Source: Lewinellaceae bacterium (lineage in GTDB: Bacteria; Bacteroidota; Bacteroidia; Chitinophagales; Saprospiraceae). Taken from it: 64,000 bases of DNA. The notes below the pieces were generated by a model that saw only the letters and a list, made by a program, of their open reading frames with translations, was not told where the DNA came from and made no database searches. A program made the position numbers and the translations under genes. Positions 1 to 6,692 of this stretch are shown here, piece by piece. Location: assembly GCA_016713985.1 (NCBI GenBank), contig JADJOD010000030.1, forward strand, positions 65,523 to 129,522. The letters are read 5' to 3'. Each line of letters begins with the position of its first letter. Within the stretch, counting starts at the first letter, position 1.

Positions 1-503
1 ATTTCAGCGACGACGCCCACACACAATTCAAGTCGTACCGCGACGATTGTTTCAACTACGCCTACTATTATATCGACGACGTACTGCTGAAAAAAGTGCC
101 GCCGATCCTCACCGTGCCCATCAAACCCGACGACCTGAGTCGCCAGAAATTAGAACCGGGCAAACCCATTTTGCTGAAAAACATTTATTTCGAATTCGAC
201 AAAGACGAACTAATGCCCCGCTCTTTTGTGGAATTGAACAAATTGCTGGTCATCCTGCGCGAAAACCCGAATATGGTCATCGAAATCGTGGGCCATACCG
301 ACAATATCGGCGACGACGACTATAACAAATACCTTTCCCGGGCGCGGGCCAAATCCGTCGTTTTTTTTCTGCTGGAAAGCAATATCGCGCCCAAACGCCT
401 GCGGTACAAGGGCGCAGGTGAAAAACAACCCGTCGCCGCCAACGATACCGAGGAAGGGCGGGCGAAAAACCGCCGGGTGGAGTTTAGTGTGGTGCGAAAA
501 TAG
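1..503 (+). CDS. OmpA-family protein, 3' part only
   Basis: The gene enters from the left edge with its reading frame open from base 3, so the start is missing. The visible C-terminal ~130 residues are an OmpA/MotB peptidoglycan-binding domain: a strand containing IYFEFDKDEL, then VEIVGHTDN-type sequence (here IEIVGHTDNIGDD), and the closing NRRVEFSVVRK. This domain anchors outer-membrane or lipoprotein partners to peptidoglycan in the periplasm. The upstream residues (acidic, Tyr-rich, ending YIDDVLL) match the end of the carbohydrate-binding-like domain of the second OmpA gene at 36.7-37.9 kb, so both probably share one architecture. It converges on the thioredoxin gene with one base between the stop codons. 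The family is clear; the partner is unknown. Confidence 0.85.
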   Translation, partial: FSDDAHTQFKSYRDDCFNYAYYYIDDVLLKKVPPILTVPIKPDDLSRQKLEPGKPILLKNIYFEFDKDELMPRSFVELNKLLVILRENPNMVIEIVGHTDNIGDDDYNKYLSRARAKSVVFFLLESNIAPKRLRYKGAGEKQPVAANDTEEGRAKNRRVEFSVVRK

Positions 504-504
504 A

Positions 505-813
505 TCAGGCGGCCCGTTCCGCCGCTTCGATGGCCCGGAGCAATGTTTCTTTAGACAGTGGCCCGGCTTGCCGCCAGAGTTCGCGGCCGTTTTTAAAAAG
601 TACAAACATGGGCACACCCAACACCTTCATCCGTACGGCCAGATCCGTATATTCATCCACGTCGATTTTTAGTATCCGGGCTCTGCCCGACAGTTCGGTT
701 TCCAGTTCGTCCAGCAGAGGCAGCATAGCCCGGCAGGGGCCGCACCAGGTGGCCCAAAAATCGACGAGTACAGGTTCGGGGGTGTTGACAAGTTCTTCGA
801 AGGAGCGATTCAT
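505..813 (-). CDS. trxA: thioredoxin
   Basis: About 102 residues from the ATG giving MNRSFEELV, which fits a single thioredoxin domain. The redox motif WCGPC is at residues 23-27 and the cis-proline segment GVPMFVLF follows, as in TrxA. An in-frame ATG ten codons further upstream (843) would add MLFTAFAQHF, which is not typical of the family, so the inner start is preferred. No signal peptide is seen on the chosen start, so a cytoplasmic disulfide reductase is expected. The gene stands alone and converges with the OmpA gene. Family assignment is firm; which of several thioredoxins it is cannot be told. Confidence 0.88.
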   Translation of the reverse strand: MNRSFEELVNTPEPVLVDFWATWCGPCRAMLPLLDELETELSGRARILKIDVDEYTDLAVRMKVLGVPMFVLFKNGRELWRQAGPLSKETLLRAIEAAERAA

Positions 814-913
814 AAAATGTTGAGCAAAAGCCGTAAACAACACAGGCGCCGGAAGTGTTGCGACGGAATTTATATTTGTTACCCGCGGAACAATTCCTTC
901 CTGCGCGGCGGGT

Positions 914-921
914 TACTTTTG
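914..921 (+). promoter_or_regulatory. Bacteroidota-type -7 box TACTTTTG
   Basis: TACTTTTG matches the TAnnTTTG -7 element and lies 32 bases before the ATG of the DoxX-like gene. The same octamer recurs before the genes at 27012, 51096 and 51741. No convincing -33 TTG is placed at the usual spacing. Confidence 0.5.
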
Positions 922-953
922 TCGCAACGTTTTACTATTCTACACCACCGATC

Positions 954-1340
954 ATGAAAAACACCTTTGACCTGTTGTTCCGCCTTGTTGTGGCCGCCAT
1001 CCTCCTGCAAACCCTTTATTTCAAATTCACCGCCGCTCCCGAGAGTGTGTATATTTTTCAAAGCCTCGGCGCGGAGCCCTGGGGACGTATCGGCTCCGGC
1101 GTGCTGGAACTCATCGTCTCCGGGTTGTTGCTTTGGCCGCGCACCGTCGCCATCGGCGCCGTGGGCGCCCTGGGAGTGATCAGCGGCGCCCTGATGGCCC
1201 ACCTGACCAAACTCGGCATCGAGGTGCAGGGCGATGGCGGCACCTTGTTTTATCTGGCTTTGGTCGTATTCGCGGGTAGCGCCGTACTGGCCTGGCTGCG
1301 CCGGCGCGAAATTCCGGTAATCGGCAGGTGGTTGGCCTGA
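954..1340 (+). CDS. DoxX-like small membrane protein
   Basis: 128 residues from the ATG (MKNTFDLLFR); an earlier in-frame start would add a charged, non-conserved leader that covers the promoter box. Four hydrophobic segments (roughly residues 6-24, 42-62, 65-85 and 95-115) with the N-terminal R-x(6)-I-x(2)-Q-x(2)-YFKFTAAPE signature and the GSGVLELI segment point to the DoxX/MauE-like family of four-helix inner-membrane proteins. These proteins are linked to redox homeostasis or methylamine-dehydrogenase-type maturation in other bacteria; the exact role here is not known. A TACTTTTG promoter box lies just upstream. The thioredoxin gene next to it is divergently placed, which loosely fits a redox role. 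Confidence 0.7.
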   Translation: MKNTFDLLFRLVVAAILLQTLYFKFTAAPESVYIFQSLGAEPWGRIGSGVLELIVSGLLLWPRTVAIGAVGALGVISGALMAHLTKLGIEVQGDGGTLFYLALVVFAGSAVLAWLRRREIPVIGRWLA

Positions 1341-1436
1341 ACATTCGAACGATCCGCGCCGTTTTCCGGCGATTTCATCGAAAAACGAATACATTCCTGG
1401 TTAAGGGCAGCACATTTGGGCAAAACATCTGTCCTT

Positions 1437-1892
1437 ATGCTACATCTTCGCGTTACCCTGCTGCTTTTTTCTTTTGCTCTTTCGCCTTCGCTTTTTTCTC
1501 AAAATGACGACAAGGCCATCAAAACCGTGATCAACAATTTTTTCGAGGGAATGGAAAAAGGCGACACCGTGCTGTTAAAAAGTACCTGCACGAAAGATCC
1601 TGTTTTTCAGACCTTTATGGCCAGTCAGGAAGGCGCCATGCAGGTATTCACCGAAGATTTTAAAGAGTTTGTTCAGTTTGTCGGAACCCCTTCAAAAGAC
1701 AAATTCCGGGAGGAGGTCGAGTTCGAATCCATTGAGTCGGAGCAGTCGCTGGCCAGCGTCTGGACGCCGTACAAATTTTACCTCAACGGCAAACTTTCGC
1801 ACTGCGGCACCAATTCGTTCCAACTGGTAAAAACGGCCGACGGCTGGAAGATTCAGTACATCATCGATACCCGCCGCAGGGGGTGTAAATAA
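1437..1892 (+). CDS. secreted NTF2-fold (lumazine-binding-like) protein
   Basis: 151 residues. A signal peptide (MLHLRVTLLLFSFALSPSL then FSQ) is followed by a single NTF2-like alpha+beta domain: KAIKTVINNFFEGMEKGDT at the start and a closing WKIQYIIDTRR strand. This is the pattern of the 'putative lumazine-binding' group of SnoaL-like proteins common in Bacteroidota. ATG at 1437 is preferred over an upstream TTG because it starts the signal peptide. The protein probably acts in the periplasm; its ligand is unknown. It is the only + gene before a convergent three-gene operon. Confidence 0.7.
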   Translation: MLHLRVTLLLFSFALSPSLFSQNDDKAIKTVINNFFEGMEKGDTVLLKSTCTKDPVFQTFMASQEGAMQVFTEDFKEFVQFVGTPSKDKFREEVEFESIESEQSLASVWTPYKFYLNGKLSHCGTNSFQLVKTADGWKIQYIIDTRRRGCK

Positions 1893-1895
1893 ACG

Positions 1896-2417
1896 TTACA
1901 GGCGCCGGAGCATGACCCGGCCGTCGCGTTCTTCTTCACGCAACAAGTCGTGCTCAAAACGGGTGGGGCCGATATTTATAAAGCCGGCCCGTTCGTAGGC
2001 TTTTAGGGGGCCTGTTTTCATAACTTCCAGCCACACGGCCTCCCGTCCGAGCCCACGCGCCTTATCCGCTACCCATTCGATGAGTTGCCGCCCCGCGCCC
2101 TGCCCAAAAAAGGCGGGCATCAGGTATATTTTTTCGAGATAAAGCGCATTGGTAATTGCCGTGCCCGGCGCCTGTTTGCACAAGATAATCTTCAGAAAAC
2201 CAATCGTTTGTCCTCCCCGATCAGACGCCAGCAGGTATTCCTTGCCGGGGTCGGCGAAATCGGCAGCAAGCGTCTGTGTGCCGAAACATTTTTCCATGTA
2301 CCAGTCCAAACCACCCGGCTTCCATACGTGCGGGTAATACGGTTCGTAAGTGGCGCGCCCGAGATGTTGCATCAGCGGCAGGTCGTCGATTGTCAGTTTT
2401 CTGATGTGGAACTCCAT
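1896..2417 (-). CDS. GNAT-family N-acetyltransferase
   Basis: 173 residues. The GNAT fold is visible from the N-terminal MEFHIRKLTIDDL strand, through the LEKIYLMPAFFGQGAGRQL segment (beta4 plus the acetyl-CoA-binding Q-x2-G-x-G/A loop), to the KAYERAGFINIGP C-terminal motif. Such enzymes transfer an acetyl group from acetyl-CoA to an amine; the substrate cannot be deduced. It is the last gene of a tight minus-strand operon: the stop TGA of the preceding DinB-like gene abuts this ATG, suggesting translational coupling. Confidence 0.85.
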   Translation of the reverse strand: MEFHIRKLTIDDLPLMQHLGRATYEPYYPHVWKPGGLDWYMEKCFGTQTLAADFADPGKEYLLASDRGGQTIGFLKIILCKQAPGTAITNALYLEKIYLMPAFFGQGAGRQLIEWVADKARGLGREAVWLEVMKTGPLKAYERAGFINIGPTRFEHDLLREEERDGRVMLRRL

Positions 2418-2858
2418 TCAGGAAAAAATTTGTGTCAAATGGTGGTTCAGGTGGCGCACATAGTCTTCTGCCACAAAACGAAGCGTGGCGGGCTCGTTCC
2501 ACACATCCAATTGGCTATCAGCAAATTCGGGGCGGATATTTGTAATAACATGGGCAAGGTGGGCATTGTAGAAATACCAGAGCGACACCAGTGTTTGCCA
2601 ATCGGCCGACTGGTAGTGCTGCAACCCGACCCACTGGTCCTGCGTATAACGATACGGCTGCAGGTTGGTGACGCCCGCCTGTGCGCGTACAAATCGCTGG
2701 TGGTTGTTGGCCGCCGAGTCGATCAGGTGTCCGAGGATCTCTTTGGGCGACCATTTTTCGGGGGCCGGTTTGTGTGCTGCATCGGTTTCGTTCAGCAAAA
2801 GCAGGCGCGGCCGGGCGGATTCGATGGCCGCAGAGAGGTTTTTTGCTATTTTATTCAT
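2418..2858 (-). CDS. DinB-like four-helix protein (1)
   Basis: 146 residues of DinB/YfiT-like four-helix fold: an early WSPKEILGHLIDSAANNHQRF helix with His for metal binding, and a late YVRHLNHHLTQI helix with paired His residues. Family members bind a divalent metal and many act as thiol-dependent transferases; the biological role of this one is unknown. It overlaps the upstream DinB-like gene by the ATGA-type junction at 2855-2858 and abuts the downstream GNAT gene, so the three form one operon. Confidence 0.8.
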   Translation of the reverse strand: MNKIAKNLSAAIESARPRLLLLNETDAAHKPAPEKWSPKEILGHLIDSAANNHQRFVRAQAGVTNLQPYRYTQDQWVGLQHYQSADWQTLVSLWYFYNAHLAHVITNIRPEFADSQLDVWNEPATLRFVAEDYVRHLNHHLTQIFS

Positions 2859-3334
2859 GCCGCATTTTTGTTGGCCGACATCAATAATCCGATCTGGCCG
2901 GTGTGGTGAGTGTCGTGTTGAATGACACCTTCGATCAAAGACTCGTACGTGTCGGTTCCGGAATAAACCGTATGCAAAAATTCGTCGGTTACCGATGCGA
3001 GCAAAGTAAGCAATTCGCGCTGATTTTCAACCAGTTCGGTCAAAATTGTGCTCCAGCCTTTTTGTTGTAAAGCGGAAACCGGCGCCCAATCCGCATCGGA
3101 ATCCACGTCCAGTTGGTACTCCATGTTACCTTTGAGGCGTTCGGAAAGAACCCGCCGCCAGCCGGTCAGGTGCGCCACGATCTGAGCGATGTTGTGGGCG
3201 CCCGGCACGGATACGGCGAAGGCTTCTTCCGGACCGACCCGTTCCAGTTTCTGAAGTAATGATTCGCCGTACCAGGGTTGCCCGTTGTACACGCTTTCAA
3301 GTTTGTGGGTAAGGTTTGTGATTGCTGTTTTCAT
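2855..3334 (-). CDS. DinB-like four-helix protein (2)
   Basis: 159 residues; first gene of the DinB-DinB-GNAT operon. Conserved features are HNIAQIVAHLTGWRR in the second helix and GVIQHDTHHTGQIGLL near the C-terminus, which supplies the His cluster of the DinB metal site. It is only distantly like its neighbour, so this is an old pair or independent recruitment rather than a recent tandem duplication. Its promoter region (3335-3427) is shared with the divergent CGNR-type regulator and contains inverted repeats, so the regulator may control this operon. Confidence 0.8.
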   Translation of the reverse strand: MKTAITNLTHKLESVYNGQPWYGESLLQKLERVGPEEAFAVSVPGAHNIAQIVAHLTGWRRVLSERLKGNMEYQLDVDSDADWAPVSALQQKGWSTILTELVENQRELLTLLASVTDEFLHTVYSGTDTYESLIEGVIQHDTHHTGQIGLLMSANKNAA

Positions 3335-3372
3335 TTTAATTGCTTAATTTTACGATCAAAATTATTTTGAGC

Positions 3373-3421
3373 GGTAAAAATACAACAAGTTTTACCGTTA
3401 AAAAAAACTTTAACAGTAAAA
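3373..3421. promoter_or_regulatory. inverted-repeat operator candidate between DinB operon and CGNR regulator
   Basis: Two 13-base arms, TTTTACCGTTAAA (3390-3402) and TTTAACAGTAAAA (3409-3421), form an inverted repeat with one mismatch and a 6-base spacer, ending seven bases before the regulator ATG. A further GGTAAAA half-site at 3373-3379 pairs with TTTTACC at 3390-3396. The site sits between divergent genes, as expected for an autoregulated operator. Binding is inferred from symmetry and position only. Confidence 0.5.
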
Positions 3422-3427
3422 ATAATT

Positions 3428-4027
3428 ATGCCTGATCCCCTTGAGGATATTTCACTGGACGGCGGCTGGTTATGCCTTGATTTTACCAATACCGTTGCGG
3501 CGCGCGTTCCCGAAACCGGCAGGGATTACCTGCTTACCTGGGCGGATTTTGTGCTTTGGGTGCGCCGTACCCAACTGTTGCCGGACGCTGAATTTCAGGT
3601 GTGGCAACAATTGCCGCCCGGCGAAATAGCCGAAGTGAAAGCGCTGCGGGAAGCCATTTATGATTTATTTGCACACCTGGCCAAAAAAGGGGTCGTTCAC
3701 CCCGCCCACCTGGATACCCTGAACAGTTTTTTACATGAAGTGTATGCACATACCCGGCTTTATATCGCCGATGCCGGCATATGCAGGGGAGTGTCGGACG
3801 AATTTCACACAGATAAACCCCTGTGGATCATCGCTTTATCTGCGGAATCATTGTTGTTGAATGAGCGGCTTTCCCGCGTGAAATCCTGCGATAATTGCGG
3901 CTGGCTTTTTCTCGACACCTCCAAAAACGGCACACGCCGGTGGTGCAATATGTCCACCTGCGGCAGCCAGGCAAAGGCAAAAGCCTGGTACCACCGGAAA
4001 AAGGACGCAATGAACCTCAGGCATTAA
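3428..4027 (+). CDS. ABATE/CGNR zinc-finger-type regulator
   Basis: 199 residues. The N-terminal ~145 residues (GGWLCLDFTNTVAAR, then an all-helical region) match the ABATE ligand/sensor domain. The C-terminal ~45 residues form the treble-clef-like CGNR finger, with Cys at 154, 157, 173 and 178. The diagnostic CGNR tetrad reads CGSQ here, a notable deviation that may alter DNA contact. Such proteins are usually single-component transcriptional regulators. It is divergent from the DinB-DinB-GNAT operon across a 93-bp region with inverted repeats, making that operon a likely target. Its 3' end overlaps the convergent SRPBCC gene by 11 bases. Confidence 0.8.
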   Translation: MPDPLEDISLDGGWLCLDFTNTVAARVPETGRDYLLTWADFVLWVRRTQLLPDAEFQVWQQLPPGEIAEVKALREAIYDLFAHLAKKGVVHPAHLDTLNSFLHEVYAHTRLYIADAGICRGVSDEFHTDKPLWIIALSAESLLLNERLSRVKSCDNCGWLFLDTSKNGTRRWCNMSTCGSQAKAKAWYHRKKDAMNLRH

Positions 4028-4523
4028 CCACGTTGGGCAGGTTCAGGTTTTTGTTTCGAAGATCGAGGCCACCTTCCAGTACGGATTTCAGGTTGGCCAG
4101 GTAAAATGTCCAGCCGAGTGAACAGCCGTTGTAATAAGAAATTTTCGACGCTTCGTCCGTCGGGATTTGCGACTGGGTCAACACCACAAGTGTTTCGTCC
4201 GATTCGCAGGTTATTTGTACGGAAACGATACAATTACCTGAAAATCTGAAGGTTAAAACATTTTCTCCGTTTGCCGCCAGCACTTCTTTTTTTTCCACCA
4301 CTTCATCCGGATAGCCGTGCCAACGCCACTCATAGGTATCCCCCTTTTGAAAATGTTCGGATTCCGGCCGCTGTGCGCCATCCGGATTGAAAAAAACAGC
4401 CTGGCGCAAAAACCAGCTTTCCAGGCCTGTGCGAGTCGTCCAGGCGTCATAGATGCGCTGTGGCTCGGTATGTATGTTTACCCGGAGTGTAAATTGAGTC
4501 CAGTCATGTTGTGTCATAACCAC
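4017..4523 (-). CDS. SRPBCC/AHSA1-type protein
   Basis: 168 residues with the START-like SRPBCC pattern: an N-terminal strand and IHTEPQRIYDAWTTRTGLESWFL, the W-rich GDTYEWRWHGYPD hairpin, and the C-terminal helix GWTFYLANLKSVLEGGLDLR that closes the ligand pocket. The AHSA1-like subgroup is often next to ArsR regulators and binds hydrophobic ligands; no such regulator is adjacent here. Start could be the first ATG (4523) or the third codon (4517). The tail overlaps the CGNR gene on the other strand. Confidence 0.75.
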   Translation of the reverse strand: MVMTQHDWTQFTLRVNIHTEPQRIYDAWTTRTGLESWFLRQAVFFNPDGAQRPESEHFQKGDTYEWRWHGYPDEVVEKKEVLAANGENVLTFRFSGNCIVSVQITCESDETLVVLTQSQIPTDEASKISYYNGCSLGWTFYLANLKSVLEGGLDLRNKNLNLPNVVNA

Positions 4524-4597
4524 AAAATGTTTTAATTAAAAATTATTGGCACAAATATAAAACAAATAATAGGATAGAATATTTTTTCCGATACTTT

Positions 4598-4852
4598 TTA
4601 ACGCACCATTTTATTCATGCGGATGATCAGGCGGGTGTCCGAAGGCCGGGACAATACTTCAAAACCGGCTTTTTCAAAAGATTTGGCAAAACCGATAAAT
4701 GCGAAAACTTCCGGCACGTTTTCTTTTTTCGGGATCATCGGGTAAGCTTCCACGGCCGGAGCGCCCTGTTCGAATGCGTAATTTGCCGCTGCACGAATCA
4801 TGCTGACAGTCAGCCCTTTGCGGCGAAATTCTTTTTTTACAAATATGATCGT
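4598..4852 (-). pseudogene. GNAT acetyltransferase, C-terminal remnant
   Basis: Only the second half of a GNAT protein remains. Reading back from the ATG at 4801 the frame stays open for 17 codons (IIFVKKEFRRKGLT..., the acetyl-CoA loop region) and then hits a stop. The downstream part (AYPMIPKK..., FAFIGFAKSFEKAGFEV, then a basic end) is well preserved and resembles GNATs of ~190-200 residues. No N-terminal half could be found in any frame upstream before the epimerase gene begins at 4918. It is therefore read as a deletion remnant, not a frameshift. Confidence 0.6.
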
Positions 4853-4917
4853 TTAAAAAGTGGCAAATGGTTGCATGGCCCGTGTGCAAAAAAACCGTTG
4901 CGCCTTTTCCGGGCGCA

Positions 4918-5952
4918 TTACCTTATTTCACCTGGGCCGGTCAATCCCAGGCCGGCCTGACCGGACAGGCGGATTTTTCCGCCGTCCAGGGTCGGCAGAT
5001 CAAACGGATTGTTGCTGATCAGCCAGCAGCCGTCGATGTCGGCAAAATCGCAAAGCGGGGCGAGTGCGGCGGCGGCCAGAATACCGCAGGAAGTTTCGGT
5101 CATACAACCGACCATTACCTTTAGTTTTTTTTGGCGCGCTGCCCGGACGGCACGGATGCCCTCGTACAAACCGGTACATTTCATCAATTTGATATTTACG
5201 CCGTGAAAGGCGCCGGCCACCCGGTCGAGCTCGTGCAGGCGCTGGAAGCTTTCGTCGGCGATCACCGGCAACGGCGAGCGTTCCGAGAGCCAGGCGGCGG
5301 AATCGAGGTCGTCTTTTGGCGTGGGTTGTTCGATCAGCAGTACGTTCTGCCCGGCCAGCCAGTGAATGAGTTCCAACGCTTTTTCGCGGTTTGTCCAGGC
5401 CTGATTGGCGTCGGCATAAATGGGTTTATCCGACACTTCCCGTACGGTCCGGATGATCGCGCGGTCGTCGTCGGAGCCGAGTTTTACCTTGAGAATATTA
5501 AAATCCGCACTTTCATCCACTTTTTTTCGGAGCAGTTGCGGCGTGTCCATGCCGAGGGTAAAACTGGTCGGCGGCATCTGTGTCGGGTCGGCATCGAGCA
5601 ATTGCCACAGCGGTTTGTTTTGCTGTTTTGCCCGGAGATCGTGCAGGGCGATGTCGACGGATGCCTTGGCTGCATGGTTGCCGGGAGCGATCGCGTCTAT
5701 TTCCGCCAGAATGTTTTCGATGGGAAAAGGTGTTTTAAACCGCCCCAACACTTCTTTTGCGCGAGTCAGGAAGTTGGAAGCCGTATCGCAGTTTTCGCCG
5801 TAGTAGGGAGGCATAGCCGCTTCACCGTAGCCGGTATGTTCGCCCGATCGAATCTGTGTCATTACCGCATTGGTGTGGGTGCGCATCCCCGTGGCGATGC
5901 GAAACGGGTGGCGGAGTTCGAGCAGGAGCGGCTGAAAAGAGAGGTGCAACAT
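4918..5952 (-). CDS. dipeptide (L-Ala-D/L-Glu-type) epimerase
   Basis: 344 residues of the enolase superfamily, muconate-lactonizing/dipeptide-epimerase branch. Visible catalytic residues are K155-x-K157 (ILKVKLGS), the Mg ligands D181 (YADANQ), E208 (LIEQP) and D233 (IADES), and K255 in NIKLMKC on the opposite face. This two-lysine arrangement fits 1,1-proton transfer, as in L-Ala-D/L-Glu epimerase, which recycles murein peptides. The exact dipeptide specificity cannot be read from sequence. It is followed on the same strand, upstream, by a small NTF2-fold gene 10 bases away, probably co-transcribed. Confidence 0.85.
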   Translation of the reverse strand: MLHLSFQPLLLELRHPFRIATGMRTHTNAVMTQIRSGEHTGYGEAAMPPYYGENCDTASNFLTRAKEVLGRFKTPFPIENILAEIDAIAPGNHAAKASVDIALHDLRAKQQNKPLWQLLDADPTQMPPTSFTLGMDTPQLLRKKVDESADFNILKVKLGSDDDRAIIRTVREVSDKPIYADANQAWTNREKALELIHWLAGQNVLLIEQPTPKDDLDSAAWLSERSPLPVIADESFQRLHELDRVAGAFHGVNIKLMKCTGLYEGIRAVRAARQKKLKVMVGCMTETSCGILAAAALAPLCDFADIDGCWLISNNPFDLPTLDGGKIRLSGQAGLGLTGPGEIR

Positions 5953-5962
5953 CCGCTTTATA

Positions 5963-6442
5963 TCATTGATATTCAGGGTGTTGTTCTATAAATCGAAGCA
6001 AGCCGTTCATGGCTGTCTGGCGCACCTTATTGTGCAAAAACGGCGTCCGGCCCAGCAGCCAGCCCGTCAGTCCGAAAGCCTGGCGCGACCAGCGTGGAAA
6101 TGAAAAATCGTCTCTGTGCCGGATGATCCTGCCGGCCTGAAATTCAAAGGATGCGTCGATGGCATTATGCACCTTCCGGCCGGTCCGCGAAAACGTATAC
6201 CAGGCATCCCAGTGCGCACTCCCGGTCCGGTCGTCGGCTTGTATCCGGTCGAATTCAATTTTCAGGTCTTTGCCCGATATACACAACATGTGCCACATGG
6301 CGGCGACTTCCCTGCCGTTTTTCAGGTTGAACACCGCGTCGGAGAACGTGGCGTCGGGATGGTAGCAGGCGGCCATCGCGGCGTAATCCTTTTGTTGGAA
6401 ACTCCGGTAGAACTGTTCGATAAGTTGTTCGCTGGCGTTCAT
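5963..6442 (-). CDS. SnoaL/NTF2-like protein
   Basis: 159 residues: LIEQFYRSFQQKDYAAMAACYHPDA at the N-terminus is the classic SnoaL/NTF2-like opening, followed by WDAWYTFSRTGRKVHNAIDASFEF and a final helix. It has no signal peptide, so it is cytoplasmic. These domains act as small-molecule isomerases, hydrolases or binding proteins; nothing here fixes the ligand. It lies 10 bases upstream of the dipeptide epimerase gene and probably shares its transcript. Confidence 0.75.
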   Translation of the reverse strand: MNASEQLIEQFYRSFQQKDYAAMAACYHPDATFSDAVFNLKNGREVAAMWHMLCISGKDLKIEFDRIQADDRTGSAHWDAWYTFSRTGRKVHNAIDASFEFQAGRIIRHRDDFSFPRWSRQAFGLTGWLLGRTPFLHNKVRQTAMNGLLRFIEQHPEYQ

Positions 6443-6493
6443 TTTTGTGATCGGTTCTGGAATATGTTCGTTATTTTTGACGGGTAAAAATGA

Positions 6494-6625
6494 ATAAAAG
6501 ATTTGGCTTATGCCGGAATTGATTTACACCAGCCGGATTTCGCCTACGGCTCACTGACGAAAAAACAATACGAGCGGGCCAATGCCATGTATATCGGCAA
6601 CCATCTTTCGGCGCTGGAATACTGA
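6494..6625 (+). pseudogene. possible short coding remnant upstream of the subtilase
   Basis: An open stretch of 43 codons directly after a stop reads like protein (IDLHQPDFAYGSLTKKQYER, then a helix ending NHLSALEY) and ends in TGA. It has no good start codon except an internal ATG near its end. It looks like the last helix of a lost hydrolase-type gene, but I cannot name the family. It may also be chance. The promoter of the subtilase lies just after it. Confidence 0.25.
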
Positions 6626-6645
6626 ACCAAACGCCAGATTTAGCC

Positions 6646-6653
6646 TATATTTG
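6646..6653 (+). promoter_or_regulatory. Bacteroidota-type -7 box TATATTTG
   Basis: TATATTTG is a full TAnnTTTG match, 39 bases before the preferred ATG of the subtilase gene. It supports starting the protein at 6693 rather than at the in-frame ATG at 6582, which lies upstream of the box. Confidence 0.5.
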
Positions 6654-6692
6654 TCGTCTCAAACCCGATTTTTTATCAAATCCCACGTTCAA

